Source: Persicaria tinctoria (lineage: Eukaryota > Streptophyta > Magnoliopsida > Caryophyllales > Polygonaceae). From it: DNA of 64,000 nucleotides. Made by a program: the position numbers and the translations under genes. This document shows positions 22,582 through 35,104 of this stretch, piece after piece. The stretch is taken from contig JBANSL010000013.1 of the NCBI GenBank assembly GCA_037127255.1, forward strand, positions 16,264,688-16,328,687, read 5' to 3'. The first letter of the stretch is position 1. Each line of letters starts with the position of its first letter. The notes under the pieces are model-generated. The model made no database searches. It was not told the origin of the DNA and saw only the letters and a list, made by a program, of their open reading frames with translations.

Positions 22582-24242
22582 ATGAAGATATGCTCATGGA
22601 ACATATGCGGGATAGTTCGCAAAAATCTATGGATGGAAATAGACTCCTTTTGTAAAATTGAGAAAATACAAATAATTGCACTATTAGAAACCAAAACCGA
22701 ACAACAACCGCACGAATCAGTGTGGAAAAAAGCCAGATTTGACCAAATGATATGGGCATCCACAACTGGACGAGCAGGAGGTATTTGTGTACTTTGGAAA
22801 AGTCAAAACCTACGAAATGAAACATTGGAAATAATGCATATAGACCAAAGATTCATATTGGTAAGATATGTAAATACACAAAGAAATATTAATTTAGCAA
22901 TCTACTTCGTCTACGGTCCTCCTCATGAGGTTGACAAACCAAACTTCTGGGCAGGTTTACAACAACGTACATGTCCAAAACATGGACTGCCCATGTATGA
23001 TCATGAGAGATCTAAATGAAATTCAAAATAGCTCGGAGAAAAAAGGTGGGGTGGAACCTCATCCGAATTGATATAGAATTCTTACAAACTTCAAAGACAA
23101 TTGCCACTTACAAGAAGTACCCTCCATCGGAAACATTTTCACCTGGAAGAAAAGTAGATAAGATGCCAACAACATTCTTGAGAAACTTGACAAAACCCTT
23201 ATACAAGACCAAATACTTAATTGGTTCCCAAATATTAATACAAAAAATCATGCATTTACATCATCAGATCATTGTCCAATTGTAACCGATTTAGACAACT
23301 TAGAACAATTCAAAGCCCAACCTTTTAGATTTGAAAAAATGTGGTTAGAAAGACAGGACTATAAGAACATTGTAACACAAGCATGAAGAGCCCAATATCA
23401 GTTGGTTCGCATATGTATAACTTAGTTAAGAAAACTTAGAACTTGAAGAGACTGATAAAAGAATGGAACAAAAAGACATTTGGAAACATATTCAGACAAC
23501 TAAAAGAAATAGACGACCAACTGATAGAAATATAAAGCAACAGACCACTTCAGCAATCACGGGTTGAAATTAAAAAACAGAATATAATCGTAAAAAGAAA
23601 AGAAGAAATCCTCAGCATTCATAAACAGTACTGGAGTCAAAGAGCAAAAGTTAGACCCTGAAACTCTCAAACACAAACTCCGGATATTTTCACAGAGTGA
23701 AAAAAGGAAGAAGGAATAGGAAAAATATCAAAGAAATCTCCAATACGAAAGGACAAATAATATTAGGAGAAGCAAACATTAGAACATAAATTAGAGAAGA
23801 TTTTATCCAGCGCTTTAAAAAACAAGAAGTCAACAACAAAACACTTGAATGTTATTTGGAACTCATAAACAGGGAAGTAAATGACTCTGAAAACCAGGAG
23901 ATGATAATAGAAGTCACTAACTCAGAAATAAAAACGCCATTTTCAACATTGGAAAAAAAAATCATTGGGACCGGACGGGATGACAGATGAGTTCTACCAA
24001 AGGTACTGGGACATAGTGGGACCAACAGTTACAAAGGCAATAAAAGGATTCTTTCACTCTAGTAGGATCCTGAAACAGATCAACCAGACATTAATTACAT
24101 TAATACCGAAAACAGAAAACCCGACAACGACTGTTCAATATAGACCTATACGTTTGTGCTCTACGATCTACAAGATAATCGCAAAAATTCTAGCTGACAG
24201 ACTAAAATGGGTAATGACTAAGCTCATACACCCCTTGCAAGG
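22582..24242 (+). pseudogene. LINE A ORF2, 5' part: endonuclease and start of RT
   Basis: The apurinic endonuclease begins MKICSWNICG and continues with ALLETKTE and GGICVLWK, typical of plant L1. Frames then break up from 22979. RT motif 0/1 is seen at 23965-24242: GPDGMTDEFYQRYWDIVGP, LIPKTENP, YRPIRLCSTIYKIIAKILA and IHPLQGA. It stops after the QGA codons, exactly where copy B begins, and its continuation (LIAHEIFHSF) is at about 29945. Confidence 0.85.
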
Positions 24243-25825
24243 AGCGACCGGCGACCAGCCGTCCCAGGCAACGTCGACACCCGAGCACACCCACGGCGGA
24301 GCCGCCAAAAAGGTGCCAGAAACCGGCCTAATACCACTTCTAGAACCCGAATCAACCATGAAGAATCCACTCAGAACAGCAGTGTCGGTTGGGAAGAAAA
24401 AACCCTAAACGCCACATCTCCAGATCCGCTGCCACCCCAAAACCAAGGTACTCAATTCCATCTAAAAATGAAAATCAAGCCTCAATACAGTCCAAATCTC
24501 TAGATTTGTTCCTCAAAATCCTAAGACCTATGTCTCTGTTCAAGCCAAACCGAAATCAAAGGCAAAATCCCCAAGAAATCTAGTTCCAATCTCAAGATTC
24601 AAATACCTAAACAAAATCCGTATCAAAACGTTTCACATATCTAAGTGGTATCGCCCAGATCCCTCAAACACTTATTGGAAATCCCAAAAATTGAGAAAAA
24701 AGGGAAAATCAAATGGGGAAAGTTGTGGAATGGTTTGACTTGAGGCTTTGGCGACGGGGGTCTCGGGATTTGGCGGTCAGATGGGCCTTCTTTTCAAGTC
24801 CGGTGCTGCTGTCCTTCTTCCTCGGGCTGTCGGTGGTGGAAGCCGCTGGCCTTGAAGTTGGGTGCTGCTCGGTTTGCCGGCTCTTTATGTCGCCTCTTCA
24901 ATCCGAGGTGTCCTCTTTCTATCATCCCTCTGATTGTCTTTAAGTCTGCTATCTTGATCTCGATGTATTATGTCTTGAAATTACTCAATAAACAGACCTG
25001 TGCTTGTAACTTCTCTGAATACTGCTTGAACCAACTCTTTCATCCTATATGTGACCTTTATTACTCCAGGAGACCTCAACCATCTGATCTCATCCTCCAA
25101 ATTGGCAATTGTGGTTCTGATCGTGTAAAACCTGTCCTTGTACCCATTCAACCGTTGGCGTGTGTTGGATATAGTTTTATACCAGAAATTTTATGCTCCT
25201 CGTATGACAGAGAGAACCCATTCACAAGTATTACCTCAAAAGTTGATGGCTTCTTCCTTTGCGTGGAGCATGGCCAAGTGAGAATTTATGTATCAACTCA
25301 TAAATTTAGTACCTGCAATGTCTTTATGAGATCTTGGAAAGTGCTTGTGTATGATTCTGAATCTCTTTTGAAGATACTTATGAACTTTGATATTTGCTAT
25401 GCTTGGTATTGCTTCTAGCATGTTAACAGGAAATCACTCTGTTTTGAACCTACTGGGACTGTAGGAAAAATGCATCCTGAACAAAAGGAAAGCATGAACC
25501 CATTCAGAAAAAATCAGAACCCTATCAATGAAAAACTGAAAAAGGAGAACAAATATGGTAAAAATAGAAAAAGAAGAAAGACCCGAACCAGGCTTCCCCA
25601 GGTAACCCTTCTTCCCCCTCTGTTCTCTTGGATCCTAATGAATGTTACTGACATTCGAAGAGAGATAATAAAGATAAACATTGAATTTGTAAACGAACCA
25701 TATAGAAGGAACAAATCGGGACTCAATCAGGATAAAAGTGGTAAGATGCAAATAGACAAAATGGAAGTCAACACGAGGAGAAGAGAACTTGAAAAAGAAA
25801 ATTTCTATAAAATAGAATATCCAGG

Positions 25826-28800
25826 ATGAGAATCTGTACATGGAATTGTTGTGGGATAGGAAAAAGAAACCTATGGACATAAATTGAATTTTTTTTGTAA
25901 AATAGAAAATATACAAATCATGGCCCTAATGGAAACTAAAACGGAGAATGCTCCCTCTGAAGCGGCGTGGCAAATGGTTGGATTTGATTCGATTTGCTGG
26001 TCCTCTACTGTGGGTAGATCGGGAGGAATTTGTGTATTATGGAAAAACTATCAATTAACAAACGCAAAGGTTGACATAATGACAAGAAACGACCGTTTCA
26101 TTACAATGAAAATTGAGGATACCTATCGTGAAACAAAATTTGATATTTTTTTTTGTCTACGCACCCCCTCAAATAGATAAGGAAAATGAATTTTGGAACA
26201 AAATTACTACACACATTTGTGGTTTGAATATCCCTACTATTGTTATAGGAGACCTAAATGAGATACAGAACATAAATGAAAAATAGGGGGGAGCACAACC
26301 AAACCCGTCTAGATTCGAACGATTGCTGAAATTTAAAGATGACTGTAATCTTCTTGATATTCCGATGATAGGAAATGAGTTTACTTGGAGAAAAAAATAG
26401 AAGAGATGTAAATAACATTTATGAGAGGCTTGACAAGACGTTAGTGCAACATGAAATTCTTCAATGGTATCCAAATGTAGCAACTAGAAACCATGCATTC
26501 TCCTCTTCAGAACATTGTCCTATATCGATTCAAATCGAATCAAATGAAAATAGAAAGGCTAGACCTTTTAAGTTTGAAAAAATGTGGCTTCAAAGAAAAG
26601 ACTACAAGAACATAGTAACCAAGGCATGGAGAATGAGGTGTGAAGGTTCTCAAATATTTCAAGTTGCAAAGAAAACCCAATTACTAAAGAGACTGACAAA
26701 GGAATGGAACAAAACAACATTCGGAAATATTTTTAGACAATTAAAAGAAATCGAGGAAAAATTAGTACAGCTGCAACATGATCATATACAAACAAACCAA
26801 AATGAAAACAACAAAAGACAACAAAAAATAATTGAAAAGAAAAGCAAGCTCATACAATATCACAACAGGGTGGCATCAGGGCGAAGAAATAGGAAAATAA
26901 TTAGAGAAATTACGACTCCGGGACGAATACTGATCCATGATGAGAAGAATATTAGAAAACAGATTAAAGAAGAATTCGAAAAAAGATTGAAAAAGAAACA
27001 ACTAAACGGGGAGCTTCTAGGAGATTACCTCAACCAAATTACCGCAGAAATAACAAATGAAGATAACGAAACACTTATAAAACCGATCACAAAACAAGAA
27101 GTTAAAAATGTGGTCTTTTCGATTGGAAAGAATAAATCCCTGGACCTGATGGTATGACTGCTGGATTCTATCAGCATTACTGGGATGTTGTAGGTCCATC
27201 GATTATAAAGGCAATCAAGGCTTTCTTTGCGTTGGGCAGGATGCTTAGACAAATTAACGAAACATTCATAAGATTGATTCCTAAATGCGATAACTCGCAA
27301 ACAACGAATAACTATAGACCAATAAGTTTATACTCGACCATATATAAGGCTATAGAGAAAATTTTGGCTGAAAGACTGAAAAGAACAATGGGAAAAATTA
27401 TCCATCCATTGCAAGGAACATTCATTACAGATACATCAATTCATGACAATGTACTTATCGCACATGAAATATTTCATTCTTTCAGAAACAAAAAAGGAAA
27501 AGAAGGAAGGATTGCAATAAAGCTGTATATGGAGAAAGCATATGACAGAGTTGACTGGGAATTTCTTCTCGCAGTCATGGATAAATTTGGAATCTGCCAA
27601 AGGTTCTGCGGTTGGATTAGAGAATGTATCCAAACCGTTTCTTTCTCAGTTCTAGTAAATGATGAGCCCACCAAAGCCTTTAGACCTTCCAGAGGGATTC
27701 GTCAAGGTGATCCTTTATCTCCATACCTATTTATCTTAGGTGCGGAAGTGCTAACTCGAAAACCCCAACAACAGTGTGACCAAACGAGAAATACAGTTGG
27801 ATTCAAGATGACCACAAAGGGACCAAAAATTCCCTTTTTATCATTTGCTGATGACATCATGATATTCGCCAAAGCAAACCAAGAAGCATGCATAACTGTG
27901 AAAAAACCTTAGATGAATACTACCAAATATCTGAACAAAAGGTGATTTTTCAAAAATCTGCTTTTTAGGTTACAAAAGGGGTCTCTCCTACTAAAAAAAA
28001 CAAGTGATTCAAACGATACTACAAATCACGAATCAAACAGCGCTCAAAAAATAATTGGGATGCCCGATTATTAATGGAAGAGTAAGTAAGAACACCTTTG
28101 AAGATGTGATTGGAAAAACGAGAACCTAGTTAACAAAATGGAAAGCAAATGCATTGACACAACAGGGGAGAACAGTACTAATTAAAACAAACTTGTCAGC
28201 CAAACCAAAATTTATAATGCAAAACTTTATGCTCCCGACAAGCATCCATACAGAACATGATCGACTAAATAGACGATTCTTTTGGAACAAGGACCAAAAC
28301 TATAAACCTCTGATCGGATGGGACAAAATATGTAGACCAAAAAAGGTAGGAGGACTAGGACTAAACAAGGCAAAAGATATAACCAAGGCTTTGTAGATGA
28401 AATTACTATGGAAAATCTTAGCTGAACTGCACAATGAATGGGTTAAAATAATCTCAGAAAAATACCTTAAAGGAAAAACCATTTGGGACTATAAAAGAAC
28501 AAAAAATACATCTTGGCAATGGGCAAAACTCATGGAGATAAAATCTGAATTCTGCTTGGGTTTGATCTGGAAGATTGGGAATGGAAAAACTATTAGATTC
28601 TGAGAAGATAGTTGGATAAACAGTGACATAAATATGATAGAAAGTCAGCTACACGACAACATAAATGAATGGGAAACTGTTGACAAATACATAAACCCAG
28701 TCAGAACCTGGAAAGTGCAAAAACTAAAGGAAGTACTCCCCATTGATATAAGTGAGCAAATTTGTAGTATCCATATACCTCTAAATGAATTCGAGGATAG

Positions 28801-29896
28801 ACTTTATTGGAAAGCAAGTAAAAATGATTGGTTCTCTACGGCTAGTGCCCTAGATTATACCACCAGATCACGAAGAAATTCAACTGAATCCTTTGAATGA
28901 ATATGGAAAATAGATTGTTCGCCAAAGGTGACAAATTTCTTATGGAAAAACATTCTAACCTACCAAGGAGCGAATACGAGACAAAGGTATTCATCTGCCA
29001 ATGGAATGTGCTCTCTGTAATAACCCCCAAGAGGATGCAAGACATTTGTTCACAGAATGTCAAACCACACTCACAATCATTCGAAAAATGGACCAACAGA
29101 TTGAAAGGATAATCCATGATACAAACAAAAATAAGAGACCCTATAAAGACATTATTATAGAAATATTTGCAAAACTAACTAAAGAACAAAGATCAATCCT
29201 AGTTTTTTCCCTCTGGGCATCTGGTCTCTGAGGAATAAAGTTCTCTTTGATGACCATACTTATCGTGGTTCGGAAGAGTGGATAAACTACATTAAGCAAC
29301 AAAGAGACAATTGGAAGAAGGCACATATTGAAGAGTTAGATGAGGAAGAGATAATCAAAGAACCGACCAACAAACAGAACAAACCACGCAAACCAAAAAT
29401 CATAAAATGGAAAAAATCCCGTGAAGGATTCATGAAACTAAATTTCGACAGGGCAAGGACCGCTAATGGTAATGCTGCTTGGGGTTTCGTCACCCGAGAT
29501 GATTGTGGAAGAATTCTCAACTGTGGGGTGCAGAGCTGTGGTAAGTCCTTAGCGTTGCAAGCCGAGGCTCTGGGTCTGCTTCATGGGTTGCAGGAAGCTC
29601 ATCGGATGAGGATTTCTCTTCTTGAGGTGGAAGGCGACTATCTGACGGCTATCAACGCCGTCAAGGGTGTTTGGAGATGCCCATGGGAGATCGAAATGAT
29701 GATTTCGGACACGCTCGCCGTCGGTCGATTCTTCACTGGTTTGTCGTTGTTCCATACACTTAGAGAGGGCAACTGCGTTGCGGATTGTCTCGCTCACCTT
29801 GGTTTGTCGCTGACTCCTTCCGATCGGAAATCTGATGATGTAGTCGACGAGCTCGTCCGGAAGGACGCACTTGGGTGGTGGCTCAACTGTGCTTGA
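25826..29896 (+). pseudogene. LINE B ORF2: endonuclease, RT, zf-RVT and RNase H
   Basis: Starts MRICTWNCCG, followed soon by a stop and a frameshift; the endonuclease resumes with IQIMALMETKTE and GGICVLWK. RT spans about 27100-27910, with YRPISLYSTIYKAIEKILAE, HPLQGTF, the PSRGIRQGDPLSPYLF block and FADD as the catalytic box. The thumb and connection follow (28154-28900, SAKPKFIMQNFMLP, LLWKILAE), then a zinc-binding CALCNNPQEDARHLFTEC block and RNase H. Several stops and frameshifts make it inactive. Copy A and copy B are the same subfamily by these shared blocks. Confidence 0.88.
29432..29896 (+). CDS. Intact RNase H-like domain at end of LINE B
   Basis: 154 open codons (MKLNFDRARTANGNAAWGF, then AEALGLLHGL, VEGDYLTAINAV, REGNCVADCLAHLG), matching the RVT_3/RNase H-like domain of plant L1 elements. 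Catalytic acidic residues are seen in NFD, QAEAL and EGDY. It is the only unbroken part of the element and more GC-rich than the rest. It is not an independent gene as far as can be seen; it is the C-terminus of ORF2. Confidence 0.75.
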   Translation: MKLNFDRARTANGNAAWGFVTRDDCGRILNCGVQSCGKSLALQAEALGLLHGLQEAHRMRISLLEVEGDYLTAINAVKGVWRCPWEIEMMISDTLAVGRFFTGLSLFHTLREGNCVADCLAHLGLSLTPSDRKSDDVVDELVRKDALGWWLNCA

Positions 29897-29932
29897 CCAC
29901 CCCCAAATCTTCACCTTGTATAAAAAAATCAA

Positions 29933-30735
29933 ATCGAGCTATATTCTTATTGCCCATGAAATCTTCCACTCATTCACATAGAAAAAAGGAACAAACGGAT
30001 GGATGGCTATAAAATTGGACATGGAAAAAGCCTACGACAGAGTTGAATGGGACTTCCTTTTTCAAATTCTAAAAAAATTCGGCTTCTGCCCCAAATTCTG
30101 TAAATGGATTGAGCAATGTGTGACAACTGTCAAAATGGCGAGCAAGAGCACTATCCAATAATAAATGGTAGAGTAAACAAACTAGACAAATATCTTGGTT
30201 GTCCAATAATAAATGGTAGAGTAAACAAAACAACCTTCGAAGAAAAGATCTGTAAGACAAAATCACAACTGTCAAAATGGCGAGAAAGCGCACTATCCCA
30301 AGAAGGGAGAACCACCCTTATTAGATCAAACCTAGCGGCAAAACCAAGTTTTGTCATGCAAAACTTCATGCTCCCAAACTCGATGCACAAAGAACTTGAT
30401 CAGATAAACAACGTGTTTTTCTAGAATAAAGACTTGTCATATAAACCGTTAATCGGATAGGACAAAGTCTGCAAAAGAAAAGAAAATGGTGGAGTAGGAA
30501 TCCATAAAACAAAAGATATGAACTCAGCTTTACAAATGAAATTGTTGTGGAAAATACTTGCGGAGCCAGAAAATATATGGGACCGAACCATCTCACATAA
30601 GTACTTGAAAGATGAACACATTCTAAAATACGAAAGGAAAGGAAAAGCATCTTGGCAATGGACAAAACTAATAGAGATAAAAGAGGAATTCTGTAAAGGC
30701 CTTATATGGCAAATAGGAAATGGAAAAATCCACAT
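29933..30735 (+). pseudogene. LINE A ORF2, 3' part after the nested copy
   Basis: Resumes with ILIAHEIFHSF and [17 protein letters not shown] (RT), then jumps within about 20 codons to a rearranged stretch, losing the catalytic FADD box. Later parts are AAKPSFVMQNFMLPNSM, LLWKILAEPENIW and SWQWTKLIEIKEEFC. It ends in AT-rich DNA before the zinc and RNase H regions, so the 3' end is lost. Confidence 0.8.
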
Positions 30736-31030
30736 TCGTTTTTTTTTATATATTATCGTTTTTCTATTTAATACGTATTTTTTTAAAGATGATAAAATAT
30801 ATTTTTTTTTATAAATTTCCAAGGCACTATTATTCATATCTATATCTAGTTTTTTTTTTACTTTTTTTTAATTGTTTCCCCTCTCCTGCATTTTAATTAT
30901 TATTTCCTTTAATTATTATTTTTATTCCTCCCTTTATCTTTTTAAATCAGTCACATTCTTTCTTATATTTTCAACATATTTGTTAGCTATTGGGTTTAAT
31001 TCAAAACATATATATATATATATATATATA

Positions 31031-31158
31031 TAATATCTTAATTTAGAATATTTTTTGATGATGTGTCAATATCTACTTAATTTAAGATTTTTCAACTAAT
31101 CACAAATTTGTCTTATTATTTCTTTTTCTCTTCATCTCTTTCACACATTTATATTTTT
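31031..31158. repeat. Repeat X, left half of copy 1 (MULE target)
   Basis: The run from TAATATCTTAATTTAGAAT to CATTTATATTTTT is nearly identical to 55636-55768. Its continuation, CCCTTTTATTTTTATCCATTTACTAACC, is found on the far side of the MULE at 40088-40115. Confidence 0.85.
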
Positions 31159-31918
31159 GGGAAATTTTGGTATCTAGCCCATTATGAAGCTCTAATTAGC
31201 TAAGTAGCACCCAAATAAAATTAATTAGCTAACCTAGCACCCTCCTAAAAAATACTACAACACACGCATCCTCAAGCTTCCTCGCTTTCAGCGCGCTGCT
31301 CCCCCATTTCACCAAATCTTATGCGATGGAGCTCAAAAAATCAAGCAGATCTCAAGCTTGAACAACCGAAATCAAGCTTCCAACCAGTGATTCCACAAAA
31401 ATCCAAAGATCAGGATGAATCCAAGCCGTGAATTCATACCCTGATTCCACCCATATGAATCTGAACACTTTGATGAAACAACCAAAATCAATCTGTCGGG
31501 AAGCTCGAATTCGGTCATCAATTGCGAAAAATCAAGGCAAAATGGAGTCAGAAACAAAGAAAAGAGCAACGAATTGATAGTTTTGATACGCACTCAAGGA
31601 ATCAATGTAAGACGCAAAATTCCGACCTAAATTTCAATGTCTGAATATCAATTGCAAATCTCAATTTTCAATTCAATAACCTAGGGTTACATATAGGTAG
31701 TGCCTTTTAACCGAGAGATAGTAATTTTTGATTTGGAATCTGGTTGTGAGGGATAATATGATGCTGAAATTTCGATCTATTTTTCTGAATACAGAATCTG
31801 GGTTTGAATCCAGAATCTAGTGGTGATTGTGGCATTGGAATATGTGAATCCATTCCAACCCCCTACCAAAATATGGATCTCAAAATTTTAAAAAGTCTGT
31901 TTTAGAGGAGAGTTAAGG

Positions 31919-34278
31919 ATGACAAATGGTTATTCTGAGTATGTTGGTGAAATTGTATCTAAGGCCTTTGTCATTCAAAACAATATTGAGTTGGAATCAT
32001 TGACAGAATGATTATTGTTAGATTTGATATTTGCCTAGCAATCTATGAGCTGAAGTTAAGCCACTTGCATCCTTTGCAAAAATTGAAAGATCTGTTTATA
32101 ATCGACAAAAATGAGGATCTAAAGGCTTTCATGGATATAAATGATGTGCCTCAAGTTGGATGGGCGTTGCCGTTGCATGTATTAGCAAAGAAAAGGATGA
32201 ATGGCAATCAGATAACAAAAGCAGTTCAGCAAGCAAGTGTAGTGACAGATTCTGATGAGTGCATTCAAGATTTTCGAGTAAAAAATTCAACTAAGGAATG
32301 CAGTGGCTAATATGGCAATTAAAGAGAACTTCCAATTTCGAGTGAAGAGATCAACAAAAAAAAGTACAAGGTTGTTTGTATTGATGCCGAATGCAAGTGG
32401 ACAATACTAGCTACATGTTTGAAGAATTCAAGTTACTTTGAAGTTAGAATGGTGAATGAAGAGAACACTTGTTCATTTTCAGTTAGGTGTAGGGAACGAC
32501 GGAAACCATCATACCAAGTTGTAGCGGAAAAGACGAAGATCAGGTATGATCAATAAGAATCATGTTATTTATTGATGTGTGTCCTTAACTTTTCAATATA
32601 CTTGAATATATAAAAATCAGCTATTGCAGTAACTACTGGAATAGATGATAATAGGATGTTGTGTTTAAGTTTGGCTTCCAAATTGAAAAGTTTTGTGCAA
32701 ATTTGATGACATATGCCTCTTGAATAGAATTGCTTACTTGCTATGTATAATGAATGAAGGTATGAAGATGTGACAGAAGGGCCAGATCCTATGCAGATTA
32801 AGAATGCAATGCAAAAAGAGTTTAGGCACAATGTGAGCTACTGGAAGGCATGGAAAGCAAAAGAAGTAGCACAAGACATGATAGGAGGAACTTCAGAGGG
32901 AAACTATGAAATGTTGCCTTCATGCTTCCACATGATGCAACAAATAAATCCAAGGACATATGCATGCCTTGAGATTGATGGATATAACCGGTTCAAGTAT
33001 GCATTCCTATCATTCAGAGCATCCATTAGAGGATTCCACATGATGAGAAAGGTATAAACTATAGAAATTGGTATGATAAAAAGTGTATAAATAAACTATT
33101 TTAACAACTATAATATGCATTATACAGGTTATCATGGTAGATGACGCGTTTCTACATGGAAAATACCGAGGGGCTCTCATCTCAGCAGCCGCACAAGATG
33201 CTAATAGACATGTGTACCCTATAGCATTTGGAGTGGCGGACTCGGAGAATGACAGCGCATGGAAGTGGTTCCTTCAAAGATTAGCTTCTGATTCCGGATT
33301 CAAATGAGCTAGTCTTTGCATCTGATAGGCACCCGAGAATCAGCAAGGTTGTGGAGGATGTAAACAGTTCTGCAAAGCATGTAATCTACACACGCCATTT
33401 GAAACAGAACATAAAGGCAAGATTCAAAAATCGAGGGGTCAACCACTTTGTCACCAAAGCATCTGAATGCTACACAATAAGAGAATTTGAAGGCTACTTC
33501 AAAAGCATATGTGACATCAACAAGGAGATTGGCAAATACCTTGAGGATGCAGTTTTTCAAAAATGGGAAAGGGCGCACTTCCAAGGTGACAGGTACAATA
33601 TTATGACAACAAATAACGCAAAGTGTATAAATGCAATATTGAAAGAAGCTCGAGGATACCCAATTGTTGCACTGTTTGAGTATATTAGGAATAAAATGGC
33701 AGATTAGTTCACTGAGCATAGAGAAGCAACAACAAAGAACACTGATTTGCCCCCTAAAGTGAAAGAGATTCTGCAGGCAAGGTATGACCGTTCAGGAAGG
33801 TATGAAGTGAAGGTGTTGAATGAGACACAATATCAAGTAGATGGTGGAAAGTTCACTGGTGTAGTTGATTTGGGACGAAAGACATGCAACTGTAGGGTAT
33901 TTGATGTCGATCATATGATGTGTGTCCATGCTATTAATTGTTGCAATTTAGCGGATGAAACTAAATATAACTAATTTTGTAAGTGAATACTACAAGATTC
34001 GGTTTTGGTGCATGGCATGCCAAGAAACCATATACCCGGTGCCTTGTGAGGACAACTGGTATGTACCAGAAGAAATTAGAAACGTCAAATGTCTACCTTC
34101 AGAAGTCCGTAAGAAGAGTGGCAGGCCAAGAAAATGCCGGATTCCATCGTTTGGTGAAAGGCAAAAGAAGACAAGGAACATGACATACAATTGTGGCACT
34201 TGCGGGGAGAAAGGGCATAACAAGCTGACATGCCCCGCCAAAGCATCAATCAGCACATATATAGAAGATGAAATTTGA
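31919..34278 (+). pseudogene. MURA transposase of the MULE
   Basis: MuDR-family transposase, which cuts and joins MULE ends. Visible order: an N-terminal DNA-binding region with YKVVCIDAECKWTILAT (about 32364); an intron (32545-32758); the PDPMQIKNAMQKEF region; an intron (33052-33127); and the DDE transposase core, VDDAFLHGKYRGALISAAA and ADSENDSAWKWFL, with ASDRHPRISKVV for the second aspartate. Then come a SWIM zinc finger, CNCRVFDVDHMMCVHAI (about 33886), and a CCHC knuckle, CGTCGEKGHNKLTC (about 34193), ending at 34278. Breaks: a stop at about 32009, a frameshift at about 33306, a stop at 33706 and a shift at about 33972. Domains are complete, so inactivation looks fairly recent. Confidence 0.9.
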
Positions 34279-35100
34279 GCATATACATGGTGACTATTTT
34301 TTTGGCATCTAAACATTGGAGTTACATGGATTTATACACTTTATTATTATAAATGAATTCATATGTTAAGTCAAATATGTTGGAATTAAGGTATATGTTG
34401 GTTTAGAGTACAGTCATCTGTATTTGAGAGATGCAATTGAATTCATTGATTTCATTTCAGTTATGAGTGACCTTTGTTACCTTATACAGAGAAATTGTGC
34501 TAGGTTAGTATGACTTACAGAGATGGTTAGTTTGACAAACATTGAGGTGCTTCACATCTTAGGTTGTGACAAACCTTGAGGGAGTGTGTTTTTGACCAAA
34601 TGTCAAGCCTTGAGAAAGAGAAACTTGGCCTCTCCAAAACCGACATCAATCCTCTAAGCGCTAGTTGAATGCAATCGTATAATGCAATTTTGTTTTATGC
34701 ACAATAGATCCCATTTGCTTCTTAAACTTGATGGTAAAATACACAAAAATAAATGACAACTATAAAACCATAAAGTGTAAATAGCAAATTCATATTGTAT
34801 GCAAATGCGATTACAAGAACATAGTAGGAAAGGTATAGACCAAAATGGAATCCTGAGTGAAAAAGAGAGCATGCAAGCTCTAAGCGCTAGTTGTTAACGA
34901 GTTATGTGCTAGATACTATCAAATACACATAGATTCCATAAGGACAAAATGAGAGCACACAAGCTCTAAGGGCTAAATGTTGATGGGTTATCAAGTCCTA
35001 CCTAATATCAAATAGATGTCATGGATACAAAATCAGAGCATGCAAGCTCTAAAATACTTATAATAACCGACAGTATGAGTGTCCAAATCAAATCCTAACA
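34279..35100. other. Spacer between the two MULE genes
   Basis: Non-coding. From 34866 it contains three units of about 85 bases, each starting AGAGCAYRCAAGCTCTAA (34866, 34952, 35035), the last incomplete. The AGAGC...GCTCT ends of this word are self-complementary. The two MULE genes point toward this spacer, so transcript ends may lie here. Confidence 0.6.
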
Positions 35101-35104
35101 AATG

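Larger units (their letters stand above)
24243..29930 (+). mobile_element. L1-type LINE copy B nested in copy A
   Basis: Starts with an abrupt GC-rich stretch (GCGACCGGCGACCAGCCG) like an L1 leader and ends after the RNase H stop with CCTTGTATAAAAAAATC, a short poly-A-like tail. Host LINE A sequence resumes at once. About ten codons of copy A are missing at the joint, so a small target deletion is likely and no clean duplication is visible. The 24243-25825 part holds degraded 5' and ORF1 frames without clear domains. Confidence 0.75.
19400..30735 (+). mobile_element. L1-type LINE copy A, old and twice interrupted
   Basis: ORF2 starts at 22582 and is recognisable to 24242, stops abruptly in the reverse transcriptase, then resumes at about 29933 and fades at about 30735. 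The gap is filled by L1 copy B. A solo LTR (20403-21885) sits in the 5' part. Many stops and frameshifts show a dead element. The left limit is approximate; no target duplication or poly-A tail was found. Confidence 0.75.

Noticed and set aside
24852..25418. 188-codon frame as a host gene
   Set aside because: Lies in the 5' part of nested LINE B, with no recognisable domain, no splice support and odd composition; treated as ORF1/leader remains.
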